Assembly (NCBI GenBank): GCA_021647585.1
Contig: JAKIUK010000055.1
Coordinates: 1 to 27,540, forward strand
Direction of reading: 5' to 3'
From: Methylococcaceae bacterium
GTDB lineage: Bacteria > Pseudomonadota > Gammaproteobacteria > Methylococcales > Methylomonadaceae
Length of the DNA: 27,540 nt
Shown piece by piece: positions 8,743 through 17,123 of the stretch (its first letter is position 1; every line of letters begins with the position of its first letter). The translations under genes and the position numbers were made by a program. The notes beneath the pieces are model-generated. The model saw nothing but the letters and a program-made list of their open reading frames with translations. It did no database searches and was not told the DNA's origin.

Positions 8743-8984
8743 ATGATTCTATTCCTTAAATAGTGTATTAATACATGATTATATTGTTACATAAAAAAGA
8801 AAATTATGAGATAAAAAAACATACTTTTACTATGGGATTATTTTTTAATTTTTCAGAAACGATTTTGAATAAAAAAGAGGGTTATATTTCAACTTTCCAG
8901 CAGAGAGACTCTATATGAACATGCTGAATTTTAGTTGAGATGCCTTTGTAGTAAAGGCTAAAGCCTCTCCGACGATGAATTTAA

Positions 8985-9124
8985 TTCTACTTTGTCACTC
9001 TAGAACGATGGTTACTCAAATTTATTTTTGTAGGATATTGACACCAACCGGTGTTGTTTGCTCTTTTACTAACGTTATAGGTAACGTACTACGCACCCTA
9101 CATTAGTAATCTGACAAAGTAGAA
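8985..9124. repeat. Inverted-repeat (REP/MITE-like) element of about 140 bp
   Basis: TTCTACTTTGTCA (8985-8997) is an exact 13-nt inverted copy of 9112-9124. Inside are a small dyad ACACC-AACC-GGTGT (9041-9054) and a hairpin ACGTTATAGGTAACGT (about 9072-9087). The stretch GTACTACGCACCCTAC resembles REP-type repeats with the GTAGGGTGCGTA core. No reading frame is present. It sits directly upstream of the likely promoter of the cus-side transcript. Confidence 0.6.
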
Positions 9125-9151
9125 CCAAATAGTAAGTAAATACATATTTTT

Positions 9152-9180
9152 TTGACAACAACGAAAAAATAGATTAGCCT
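9152..9180 (+). promoter_or_regulatory. Possible promoter upstream of the small protein and cus operon
   Basis: A perfect TTGACA (9152-9157) is followed after 17 bases by TAGCCT, a weak -10 match, about 30 bases before the ATG at 9211. I see no dyad here typical of a MerR-family operator, so control by the MerR gene at 15909 is unproven. Confidence 0.35.
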
Positions 9181-9210
9181 TAAATAAGACTGGTTCCTAA
9201 CAACTTGAAA

Positions 9211-9579
9211 ATGAAAAAACAAGGCATTCCCATTTTACTTATCATCATGATGCTGATAACGCCCGTTGCAGAAGCGTTTGACCATTGTGCAGGGATGGGA
9301 CTGTCTGGTTATTTATCTGCTACCCTGTCATCTGAATCTGAATACGCAGCGCATTCAGAACATCAAAAAATGTATAAAGAGTCTCTGAACAGTCAAACGG
9401 ACATGGACTGCAACAGTGATAGTGACTGTACTTTTCATTTTTGTGGTGGCTATGGCATCACCTCTTCTATTTCTTCAGTAAAAACAGTGCCTTTCTCTTA
9501 CTATTCAGTTTTTGAATATGTTTCACCCTATAGTACCGCTTTATCTCCCGACTTAAGACCTCCTATTTTCGTCCTCTAA
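9211..9579 (+). CDS. Small secreted Cys/His protein ending in LRPPI, upstream of the cus operon
   Basis: This 122-residue protein has a signal peptide (MKKQGIPILLIIMMLITPVAEA, cleavage near residue 22). A mature region with C26, C67, C73 and C78 and several His follows, and the protein ends PDLRPPIFVL. The ATG at 9211 was chosen; an in-frame TTG at 9205 would add only two residues, and neither has a clear Shine-Dalgarno. It precedes cusC by 171 bases on the same strand. The layout mirrors the protein at 6983-7330, although the bodies share little sequence. A periplasmic Cu/Ag-binding accessory role is inferred from position and the Cys/His content. The family is not recognised with confidence. 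Confidence 0.65.
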   Translation: MKKQGIPILLIIMMLITPVAEAFDHCAGMGLSGYLSATLSSESEYAAHSEHQKMYKESLNSQTDMDCNSDSDCTFHFCGGYGITSSISSVKTVPFSYYSVFEYVSPYSTALSPDLRPPIFVL

Positions 9580-9605
9580 ACGAGGATCTGTATCCCTGAT
9601 TAATT

Positions 9606-9678
9606 GTAAGATGCGCTGAGAGAAGGCACATCATGGTCAATTAAAGTTAATGTGCTTTCTTCCCTCAGCACATCCTAC
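9606..9678. repeat. REP-like hairpin between the small protein and cusC
   Basis: GTAAGATGCGCTGAGAGAA (9606-9624) pairs with TTCCCTCAGCACATCCTAC (9660-9678), and inner arms GCACAT / ATGTGC extend the stem. No T-tract follows, so it is more likely a repetitive extragenic element than a terminator. Its right arm shares TCAGCACATCC with 6701-6711. Confidence 0.65.
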
Positions 9679-9750
9679 AAACTAAATACATTCCTCTGAA
9701 TATACAATGCTGGCAATGCCAGGTTCTATTTTTCTGTGTATGAGGATTTT

Positions 9751-11031
9751 ATGATTTCACCCTACAAAACAACTTTATTTTCTATGTTGCTGATTTTTTC
9801 CTGCATCGTTCGTGCTGAACAAGCAACGTTAATAACACTGCAATCTGCAATTGATATCGCGGTGCAAAACAACCCCAGCGTGGCACAAATACAGGCACGT
9901 TCTGAAGCCTTGGCTGCCATACCATCCCAGGTTGGCAGTTTACCGGATCCAGTTATTAGCTTTAATGCTTTAAACCTGCCAGTCGATACCTTCGATACTC
10001 GCCAGGAAAATATGACCCAAATGCAAGGGGGTATTTCTCAAGCGATTCCTTTCTTTGGTAAGCTCGCTTTGCGTGAACAAGCAGCTTCTTATCAAGCAGA
10101 AGCTGCAACCTATGATGTCACAGAAGCCCGTTTCCGTCTTTTACGTGATGTTAAAAAAACCTGGTGGGCATTGTTTTATCTGGATCGTTCTTTAGAAATT
10201 ATCATTGCCAACCAAAACCTGTTACGTCAATTCGTTAAAATTGCCCAAACAAAATATGAAGTCGGGGAAGGTTTACAACAAGATGTATTGTTGGCGCAAC
10301 TGGAATTATCTAAATTACTGGATACCGAAATCCGCTTAACAGGTGCCAAAGAAAAAGCAAAAGCACAGCTAAATGCCTTACTTGATCAACCAGCAGACCG
10401 TCCATTCAAAATCTCCAAACAGACTCAACAAGAACTGCCTACACTACAAGCTGAATCACTGTTATTTGAACAAGCAAAACACTATCGGGCTCTACTGGCT
10501 TCCAGGCGTGAGTCCATTCATGCGGCACAATCTCGCCTTGATCTGGCTAAAAAAGATTTTTTTCCTGATTTTAAAGTCGGTGCTTTTTATGGCGGTCGTG
10601 ATGATACATTGGCTGGTCGTGAACGTGCTGATTTCCTCAGTTTAAAACTCAGTATGAATGTCCCCATTTTCGCTGCAACCAAGCAAAAAAAAGCAGTCGA
10701 TCAACGCAGCAGCGAACTAATGCAACAACGCTATGTGCTACAAGATCAATGGAATAAGGTAAGAGCCGAAATATCAACCGCCTACAGTGATTTTCATCAA
10801 ACAAAAAATCAGGTGGTGTTATTCAAAAGTGGCATTATTCCACAGGCCAGACAAACCGTAGCTTCAATGCTGGTTGGCTATCAAGTCAACAAAGTTGATT
10901 TTTTAAATCTGGTACGCAGTCAAATTACTTTATATAACTATGAAACTCAATACTGGAAAGCGTTAACTCAAGCTAACCAGGCACTCGCACAATTGACTGC
11001 CGTGGTCGGCAAGGAAGAAATTTATGAATAA
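9751..11031 (+). CDS. cusC: Outer-membrane efflux channel, CusC/TolC family
   Basis: This 426-residue outer-membrane factor would be the exit channel of the Cu/Ag pump. The start is the ATG at 9751, because TGAGGA lies five bases upstream; an in-frame GTG at 9736 would disrupt the signal peptide (MISPYKTTLFSMLLIFSCIVRA). Two OEP repeats are visible: the first includes LQSAIDIAVQNNPSVAQIQA and LPDPVISFNALNLPVDTF, and the second includes FFPDFKVGAFYGG and VNKVDFLNLVRSQITLYNYE. The APF/FFGK region SQAIPFFGKLALREQAA is typical of metal-efflux channels. Its 3' end overlaps cusB by eight bases. Its sequence differs clearly from the channel at 5195, so the two are not recent copies. Confidence 0.88.
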   Translation: MISPYKTTLFSMLLIFSCIVRAEQATLITLQSAIDIAVQNNPSVAQIQARSEALAAIPSQVGSLPDPVISFNALNLPVDTFDTRQENMTQMQGGISQAIPFFGKLALREQAASYQAEAATYDVTEARFRLLRDVKKTWWALFYLDRSLEIIIANQNLLRQFVKIAQTKYEVGEGLQQDVLLAQLELSKLLDTEIRLTGAKEKAKAQLNALLDQPADRPFKISKQTQQELPTLQAESLLFEQAKHYRALLASRRESIHAAQSRLDLAKKDFFPDFKVGAFYGGRDDTLAGRERADFLSLKLSMNVPIFAATKQKKAVDQRSSELMQQRYVLQDQWNKVRAEISTAYSDFHQTKNQVVLFKSGIIPQARQTVASMLVGYQVNKVDFLNLVRSQITLYNYETQYWKALTQANQALAQLTAVVGKEEIYE

Positions 11032-12523
11032 GTCCCTATTGATTATTGCCCCTATTATGTTGGCAGCAGGGTTAGCAGGTGGCTATTGGTTGGCAGGTTC
11101 TAAACCGGCTACCGTACCAGCAGAATCAAGTTCGCAAGAAAGAAAAGTTTTATTCTATCGTAGCCCAATGAACCCTTCTGTCACCTCCCCTGTACCAGCA
11201 AAAGATTCAATGGGTATGAATTATGTGCCTGTTTATGCTGAATCAGATAAACCGAAAGTACGAAAAATACTATTTTACCGTAGCTCAATGAATCCATCGG
11301 TAACCTCCCCTGTACCCGCAAAAGATTCAATGGGTATGGATTATGTTGCTGTTTATGCAGAAGATGACAGTGACAGTAAAGCACCTGCTGGCTCCGTTAA
11401 AATTGATGGTACCACCGTACAAAATATTGGTGTGCGTACAGAAAAAGCAGTTAAAACCACCTTGTCTCGAACTGTACGCGCAGTTGGGCGGGTCGAATAT
11501 GACGAAGAACGTCTGGTGCGTTTACACCCTAAAACGGAAGGCTGGATTGAAAAAATGAACGTAGATAAAACAGGCCAGTGGGTTAAAAAAAATACGGATT
11601 TACTGAGCATCTACTCGCCACAACTGGTCACCAGTCAACAGGAATATATTCTCGCTTTGAATAATTTGAAAGCATTGGAAAACAGCCCGATTCAAGACAT
11701 TCGCCAAGGGGCTGAGGAACTGGTAAACAGTTCTCGTGAACGATTAAAACTGCTGGATATGCCAGCACATCAGTTACGTGAGTTAGAGCGCAGTCATAAA
11801 ATCAAAAAGAGCCTGCATATTCATACCCCTGCCGCCGGTATTGTAATGAAAATTGGTGCTCGTGAAGGCCAGTATGTCACACCTGCCACTGAAATCTATA
11901 TGATTGCCGATTTACGTAAAATCTGGGTTTATGCCGATATTTATGAATATGAACTTCCTTGGGTCAAGGAGGGTGATCCGGTTGAAATGCAACTTGCGGG
12001 CATCCCTGGTAAAACTTTCAAAGGACACCTGGCTTATATATACCCTTATGCTGAGGCTAAAACACGTACCATTAAAGTACGATTAGTCTTCGATAATGCA
12101 GAATTACTGTTAAAACCGGAAATGTTTGCCGAAGTCACTATTCATGCGAGCAAACAGGTGAATGCGGTAGTGGTTCCATCAGAATCTATCATTCGTTCAG
12201 GAACACGTAACCAAGTTTTTGTGGTACGAGCACCCGGCAAATTTGAGCCCAGGCTTGTCACTTTAGGATTAGAAAGTAATGGAAAAGTGGCTATTTTAAA
12301 AGGGGTTAAAGCCGGCGAAGTAGTGGTTACTTCTGCACAATTCCTTATTGATTCAGAATCCAAATTACGCGAAGCAACGGCAAAAATGATACAGGCACAA
12401 GGTACTAAAAAACAACAACATGATAAACCCAAGCAAATGAAACCAATGAATGATCTAAAGAAAAATTCTGATCATTCCGAAATGAAAAACATGAATCATC
12501 AGCAGGAGATGCAGCATGATTAA
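11024..12523 (+). CDS. cusB: Cu/Ag efflux periplasmic adaptor, CusB-like, with tandem metal-binding domains
   Basis: This 499-residue adaptor begins with a signal or anchor helix (about 5-25). Two copies of the CusB-type heavy-metal-binding motif follow, at residues 41-73 and 81-113. They differ at only 4 of 33 positions and carry PMNP or SMNP and DSMGM methionines in place of the Cys of related domains. The usual lipoyl/coiled-coil hairpin and beta-barrel follow (HPKTEGWIEKMNVDKTGQWV and VVPSESIIRSGTRNQVFVV). The tail (about 455-499) is rich in Met and His (KPMNDL, HSEMKNMNHQQEMQHD), fitting Cu(I)/Ag(I). CusB normally passes Cu/Ag to CusA. The ATG overlaps the cusC stop, and the 3' end overlaps cusA by eight bases. 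Confidence 0.92.
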   Translation: MNKSLLIIAPIMLAAGLAGGYWLAGSKPATVPAESSSQERKVLFYRSPMNPSVTSPVPAKDSMGMNYVPVYAESDKPKVRKILFYRSSMNPSVTSPVPAKDSMGMDYVAVYAEDDSDSKAPAGSVKIDGTTVQNIGVRTEKAVKTTLSRTVRAVGRVEYDEERLVRLHPKTEGWIEKMNVDKTGQWVKKNTDLLSIYSPQLVTSQQEYILALNNLKALENSPIQDIRQGAEELVNSSRERLKLLDMPAHQLRELERSHKIKKSLHIHTPAAGIVMKIGAREGQYVTPATEIYMIADLRKIWVYADIYEYELPWVKEGDPVEMQLAGIPGKTFKGHLAYIYPYAEAKTRTIKVRLVFDNAELLLKPEMFAEVTIHASKQVNAVVVPSESIIRSGTRNQVFVVRAPGKFEPRLVTLGLESNGKVAILKGVKAGEVVVTSAQFLIDSESKLREATAKMIQAQGTKKQQHDKPKQMKPMNDLKKNSDHSEMKNMNHQQEMQHD

Positions 12524-15500
12524 TGCCATTATCAATGGCTCATTAAAAGACCGCTTTATGGTGTTGATAGCTATGCTAATCATCGCTGTTGCTGGTCTAT
12601 GGAGCTATCAAAATACCTCTTTGGATGCCATCCCTGATTTATCAGATGTACAGGTAATTATTTTCACCGAATATCCAGGACAAGCACCTCAGGTGGTTGA
12701 AGATCAAGTCACCTACCCTTTAACCACAGCGATGTTGGCAGTGCCAAAATCTAAAATCGTACGTGGATACTCCTTTTTTGGCTTATCTTTTGTCTACATT
12801 ATTTTTGAAGATGGTACAGATATGTACTGGGCTAGATCCCGGGTATTGGAATCATTAAATTATGTAAGTGGTGATTTACCTAAAGGCATTACGCCGACTT
12901 TAGGTCCAGATGCAACAGGGGTCGGCTGGATTTATGAATATGCGCTGGTCGATAAAACCGGAAAACATGATTTATCTGAGCTACGTTCTTTGCAAGACTG
13001 GTATTTACGCTATCCATTACAAACGGTACATGGTGTCTCAGAGGTCGCATCAATTGGTGGTTATGTTAAACAATACCAGGTTGAAGTCGATCCCAATGTT
13101 TTACAGGCCTATGGGATTTCTCTATCTAAGGTAAAACAGGCTATTAAACGCTCCAATAATGATGTCGGTGGACGTTTAATTGAAATGGCAGAAACTGAAT
13201 ATATGGTACGAGGCTTAGGCTATATCCAATCCGTTGACGATTTAAACACTATTCCTGTCGGTGTTGATGCTAATGGCACACCTATCCGGTTACAGGATGT
13301 GGCGCATATTCATATCGGCCCTGAATTAAGACGAGGGCTAGTTGAATTGAACGGTGAAGGTGAAGTTGCTGGTGGTGTGGTGATTATGCGTTTTGGTGAG
13401 AACGCACTTGCGACAATACAAGGTGTCAGAAAAAAGCTGGAGGAACTTAAACAAGGACTACCCGAGGGCGTAGAGATTATTCCCGTTTATGATCGAGGTA
13501 ATCTGATTGAACGTGCAGTTGATAGTTTAAATGAATCCTTGATACAAGAATTGGCGATTGTCAGCCTGGTCGTCATCCTATTTTTATTACATGTTCGTTC
13601 TGCCTTAGTAGCAATTATCACCTTGCCACTGGGCATATTAATGGCATTTATCGTGATGAAATTCCAGGGGCTTAACGCCAATATTATGTCTTTAGGTGGG
13701 ATAGCTATTACCATTGGCACGATGGTGGATGGCGCTATTGTGATGGTAGAAAACGCCCATAAGCATCTGGAACAGGCAACCACCGCTAAAGGAGCGGAAT
13801 TAAACATTGATGAACGCTGGAAAGTCATCGGGGAATCTTCGCGTGAAGTTGGCCCTGCCCTGTTCTTTTCCTTACTGGTAATTACTGTATCTTTTTTACC
13901 TATTTTTACCATGCAGGCACAAGAAGGACGACTGTTCAGTCCACTGGCTTTTACCGCAACCTATGCGATGGCTGCCTCAGCAATACTTGCCGTCACATTA
14001 GTACCAGTAATGATGGGATATTTTATACGTGGAAAAATTGTTTCTGAACATAAAAACCCTGTCAATCGTTTACTTCATGCACTACATACCCCGTTATTAA
14101 AAACAGCTATGCACTGGCGTAAAGTAACGATGATACTCGCCTTGGGTTTATTAGCAGTAACCTATTATCCTTACTCTCAATTAGGCAGTGAATTTATGCC
14201 ACCTCTGGATGAAGGTGATATTTTGTATATGCCGACCACATTCCCTGGCATTTCCATCACAAAAGCCAGAGAACTGTTACAGCAAACCGATAAAATACTC
14301 AAAACATTCCCTGAAGTACATCATGTGTTTGGTAAAGTTGGAAGAGCTGAATCAGCTACCGATGCTGCTCCTTTGTCCATGATGGAAACAACAATCCGGC
14401 TAAAACCCAAAGACCAGTGGCCAGATCCTGATAAAACTACGCAGCAACTGATGAGTGAAATGGATAAGGCTATCCAGTTTCCAGGCGTTGCCAATGCCTG
14501 GACCATGCCCATCAAAACGCGGATTGATATGCTTTCTACTGGGATTAAAACGCCAATAGGAATCAAGGTCTCTGGACCGGACTTGAATGTATTACAGGAT
14601 GTATCTCAACAAATTGAAATAGCCATGAAAACACTGCCTGAAACAACTTCTGCTTTTGGTGACAGAGCGGTAGGCGGCTATTATCTTGATTTTGATATAA
14701 ACCGTGAAGCTGCAGCGCGTTATGGCTTAACTGTGGGTGATGTTCAGGATGTAATCCAAATCGCTATCGGAGGTATGAATGTCACAGAGACCGTGGAAGG
14801 TCTGGAACGTTACCCGGTTAATCTACGTTATCCGCGTGAGCTGCGTGATAACCTGGAAAGCTTGAAACGGGTATTGATTCCAACCCCAACCGGCAGTCAA
14901 ATTCCCATGGCTTTAGTGGCTGAACTCAATTTAAGACGAGGCCCACCTGTGATTAAAAGTGAGAATGCCCGTCCGAATGCCTGGATTTATGTCGATATTA
15001 GCACCTCAGACATTGGTGGATTTGTCGCCAAAGCCAAGCAGGCTTTAGCTGATCAAGTCACTGTTCCAGCTGGCTACACTATCGTTTGGTCCGGGCAATT
15101 TGAATACATGGAACGTGCTGCAAAGCGACTACAAATTGTGGTTCCTGCTACTTTATTAATCATTTTTTTACTACTGTATTTTAATTTTCGTAATGTTATT
15201 GAGCCGATTATCGTTATGCTGGCCTTACCCTTTGGAGTGATAGGCGGAATCTGGCTGATTTACTTAAATGATTACAATTTATCGGTTGCCGTGTATGTCG
15301 GCTTTATTGCTTTAGCCGGAATGGCAGCGGAAATTGGGGTACTGGTACTCAGTTTTATTGATTTGGAAATTGCCAAACGCCGGGCTGCAAGCAGTGACCC
15401 TTTATCCACTGCTGAAATAAGAGAAGCAACACAATTTGCAACTTCCATGCGGGTTCGTCCAGTGGCAATGACCGCTGTTTCAACTATGGCTGGGTTAGTA

Positions 15501-15680
15501 CCAATTATGCTCAGCAGTGGCACCGGCTCCGATGTTACCCATCGTATTGCTGCTCCGATGTTGGGTGGTATGTTAACTGTACTGATCTTAAACCTAGTTG
15601 TTCTGCCCGTCATTTATAGTTTTGTATTACAATTTCAGGAGTGGCAGAAAAGGCAACGGAAAGTGAATATTAATCCTTAA
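12516..15680 (+). CDS. cusA: Cu/Ag RND efflux pump, CusA-like inner-membrane subunit
   Basis: This 1054-residue protein is a proton-driven pump for Cu(I)/Ag(I). The three methionines that bind metal in E. coli CusA (M573, M623, M672) are present at M572 (LYMPTTFPG), M622 (PLSMMETT) and M672 (RIDMLSTG). The transmembrane motif AITIGTMVDGAIVMVENAHK carries the proton-relay D405. It has the HME-RND layout of a single N-terminal helix, a periplasmic half, a helix block, a second periplasmic half and a C-terminal helix block. The length is normal. It is the last gene of the cusCBA-like operon. A 228-bp gap with two hairpins separates it from the MerR gene, so the regulator is probably transcribed separately. 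Confidence 0.95.
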   Translation: MINAIINGSLKDRFMVLIAMLIIAVAGLWSYQNTSLDAIPDLSDVQVIIFTEYPGQAPQVVEDQVTYPLTTAMLAVPKSKIVRGYSFFGLSFVYIIFEDGTDMYWARSRVLESLNYVSGDLPKGITPTLGPDATGVGWIYEYALVDKTGKHDLSELRSLQDWYLRYPLQTVHGVSEVASIGGYVKQYQVEVDPNVLQAYGISLSKVKQAIKRSNNDVGGRLIEMAETEYMVRGLGYIQSVDDLNTIPVGVDANGTPIRLQDVAHIHIGPELRRGLVELNGEGEVAGGVVIMRFGENALATIQGVRKKLEELKQGLPEGVEIIPVYDRGNLIERAVDSLNESLIQELAIVSLVVILFLLHVRSALVAIITLPLGILMAFIVMKFQGLNANIMSLGGIAITIGTMVDGAIVMVENAHKHLEQATTAKGAELNIDERWKVIGESSREVGPALFFSLLVITVSFLPIFTMQAQEGRLFSPLAFTATYAMAASAILAVTLVPVMMGYFIRGKIVSEHKNPVNRLLHALHTPLLKTAMHWRKVTMILALGLLAVTYYPYSQLGSEFMPPLDEGDILYMPTTFPGISITKARELLQQTDKILKTFPEVHHVFGKVGRAESATDAAPLSMMETTIRLKPKDQWPDPDKTTQQLMSEMDKAIQFPGVANAWTMPIKTRIDMLSTGIKTPIGIKVSGPDLNVLQDVSQQIEIAMKTLPETTSAFGDRAVGGYYLDFDINREAAARYGLTVGDVQDVIQIAIGGMNVTETVEGLERYPVNLRYPRELRDNLESLKRVLIPTPTGSQIPMALVAELNLRRGPPVIKSENARPNAWIYVDISTSDIGGFVAKAKQALADQVTVPAGYTIVWSGQFEYMERAAKRLQIVVPATLLIIFLLLYFNFRNVIEPIIVMLALPFGVIGGIWLIYLNDYNLSVAVYVGFIALAGMAAEIGVLVLSFIDLEIAKRRAASSDPLSTAEIREATQFATSMRVRPVAMTAVSTMAGLVPIMLSSGTGSDVTHRIAAPMLGGMLTVLILNLVVLPVIYSFVLQFQEWQKRQRKVNINP

Positions 15681-15756
15681 TAATCATTCCAAAAGTTCTC
15701 GCATCACATGTTAATTCGTCATTCCTTAGCAGGGATCTATGTCCTCATAGGAATAG

Positions 15757-15780
15757 ATTCCCGAAAAAAACTTCGGGAAT
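15757..15780. terminator. Hairpin after cusA (possible terminator or REP)
   Basis: ATTCCCGAA (15757-15765) pairs with TTCGGGAAT (15772-15780) around a 6-nt loop. It lies 77 bases after the cusA stop, but no T-run follows, so it may be a REP-type hairpin within a longer GTCATTCC...GGAATAAC repeat (about 15719-15784) rather than a classic terminator. Confidence 0.4.
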
Positions 15781-15845
15781 AACGTGTATGGTTTTTAATA
15801 AGTACGAAAACTTATGGAACAATTAATAGTAAAACATCTAAACAA

Positions 15846-15873
15846 ATATCGGCAGTAAAACGACTGCCGATAT
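15846..15873. promoter_or_regulatory. Perfect 11-bp dyad upstream of the MerR-type gene
   Basis: ATATCGGCAGT (15846-15856) and ACTGCCGATAT (15863-15873) form a perfect inverted repeat with the 6-nt spacer AAAACG, ending 35 bases before the MerR-type start codon. It could be the regulator's own operator or a bidirectional terminator. I see no convincing -35/-10 pair around it with the 19-20 bp spacing typical of MerR promoters. Confidence 0.5.
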
Positions 15874-15908
15874 GTTTCAAAAAAACACACTATTTAGGAT
15901 TCTAAGGC

Positions 15909-16409
15909 ATGGAATTTCAAATGAACGAATTAGCGAAACGTGCAGAATTAAGTAAAGATACGATTCGTTACTATATAAAAATCGGCTTGTTAAAGCCAAA
16001 ACGTAACTTCGATAACGGTTATAACCTGTTTAACAACAAAGACATTGTCCGTTTGCGGTTCATCTGCAAGGCTAAATATTTAGGTTTTACCTTGAAGGAA
16101 ATTAAACAGATTATTATGGAATGTGAAGAGGGTCATGACCCATGTCCAATGGTTCGTGAGTTTCTATGGCGACATATTGAAACAAACAAAAAGCATTTGA
16201 CTGAATGCATGTCTCTTCAGGAACGGATGGAAACAGCCTGGGAAAAATGGCAGGCAATGCCTGATAGCCAAACTAAGTTTGATGAATATTGTGCAATGAT
16301 TGAATCTGTTGTCAGTACTGATTCGGCATTACATAACCTTAATCAACCCATAGACCATAATTTTTCGATTACTACCAATGCTGCAAAAAAAAAGGGGTGC
16401 TTGAAATGA
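15909..16409 (+). CDS. MerR-family metal-responsive transcription regulator
   Basis: This 166-residue protein has a MerR-type winged helix-turn-helix (residues about 4-70: MNELAKRAELSKDTIRYYIK, then GYNLFNNKDIVRLRFI and LGFTLKEIKQII). A dimerisation helix follows. Cysteines C72 and C79 (MECEEGHDPCPMVREF) sit where Zn/Cd/Pb sensors of the family place their first ligand. The second Cys cluster of CueR or ZntR is not obvious; C100, C128 and a C-terminal GC are the remaining candidates. The effector metal is therefore uncertain. The ATG at 15909 is used; an in-frame ATG at 15921 would also give a full domain. It overlaps the HD-GYP gene by ATGA, so regulator and phosphodiesterase are made together. 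Confidence 0.88.
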   Translation: MEFQMNELAKRAELSKDTIRYYIKIGLLKPKRNFDNGYNLFNNKDIVRLRFICKAKYLGFTLKEIKQIIMECEEGHDPCPMVREFLWRHIETNKKHLTECMSLQERMETAWEKWQAMPDSQTKFDEYCAMIESVVSTDSALHNLNQPIDHNFSITTNAAKKKGCLK

Positions 16410-17122
16410 ACTGTCATCACTGCGGAAAACACATAACCCAGCAGGCTTTCAAGGCCGATAACAAATATTATTGTTGCGAACATTGTTTTTTAAAAACCAG
16501 AGATACTTGTGCCAGACAAGAAGATCCTTATACGGTTCTTGCCGAAACCCTAGTAAGCGCACTGGATTTAAGGGAACATGAAACCGGCATGCATTCCAAA
16601 CGTGTTGCCTGTCATACCTTGGTACTGGCTAGACGTTTTATGAGTAAGCCTGATGCATTGCAACAAATTTACTGGGGTGCTTTATTACATGATATAGGCA
16701 AGATTGGTATTGCTGATACAATATTGCTTAAGCCTGAATCGTTGACTGAATCGGAATGGGAAGAAATGCGTACACATCCGGAAAAAGGCTATCAACTCAT
16801 CTCCCAAATACCTAATATGAATGAGACTGCACAGATAATCTTGTGTCATGAGGAACACTTTGATGGCTCTGGTTATCCCCGTAATTTAAAAGGAGACAAA
16901 ATTCCATTAGGCGCACGACTGTTTATGATCATTGATACATTAGATGCCATTACCTCTGATCGACCTTACCGTAAAGGCGATTCATTCGATTCCGCCAAAG
17001 ATGAAATCATGCGTATGGCGGGGAGTCAGTTTGATCCGCAGGCTGTCGAAGCCTTTTTAGCTGAAGAGACAATATTACGTGAAATGGTCTTGAATAAATG
17101 CCATATGGGATTTTCACTTTAG
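16406..17122 (+). CDS. HD-GYP domain protein with N-terminal Cys-rich metal ribbon
   Basis: This 238-residue soluble protein is a likely c-di-GMP phosphodiesterase. Residues 1-35 form a small ribbon, CHHC...CCEHC (C3, C6, C23, C24, C27, plus C35), like TRASH/YHS-type metal-binding modules. Residues about 40-225 are the HD-GYP domain, with LLHDIGKIGI (H95, D96, K99), HPEKGYQLI, CHEEHFDGSGYP (H148, H151, GYP 156-158), and RLFMIIDTLDAITSDRPYRK. The start is ATG 16406, favoured by AAGGGG 8-13 bases upstream and the ATGA overlap with the MerR-type gene; a GTG at 16397 is in frame. The ribbon could let metal control hydrolysis; this is inference. No membrane segment is seen. Confidence 0.9.
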   Translation: MNCHHCGKHITQQAFKADNKYYCCEHCFLKTRDTCARQEDPYTVLAETLVSALDLREHETGMHSKRVACHTLVLARRFMSKPDALQQIYWGALLHDIGKIGIADTILLKPESLTESEWEEMRTHPEKGYQLISQIPNMNETAQIILCHEEHFDGSGYPRNLKGDKIPLGARLFMIIDTLDAITSDRPYRKGDSFDSAKDEIMRMAGSQFDPQAVEAFLAEETILREMVLNKCHMGFSL

Positions 17123-17123
17123 C

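Larger units (their letters stand above)
8743..9204. other. 462-bp intergenic region between divergent transcription units
   Basis: No gene is seen. It separates the minus-strand CBS/ppk2 genes from the plus-strand small protein and cus operon, so it should carry promoters for both. It contains a short hairpin AGGCTAAAGCCT near 8956, a larger inverted-repeat element (8985-9124) and a TTGACA hexamer at 9152. The DNA on the CBS side is very AT-rich. Confidence 0.6.

Noticed and set aside
13487..13912. 141-codon minus-strand ORF inside cusA
   Set aside because: Antisense shadow of the cusA coding frame, with no recognisable domain or start context.
15757..15780. Strong Rho-independent terminator after cusA
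   Set aside because: The stem is good, but no T-run follows, so it is reported only as a possible terminator or REP hairpin.
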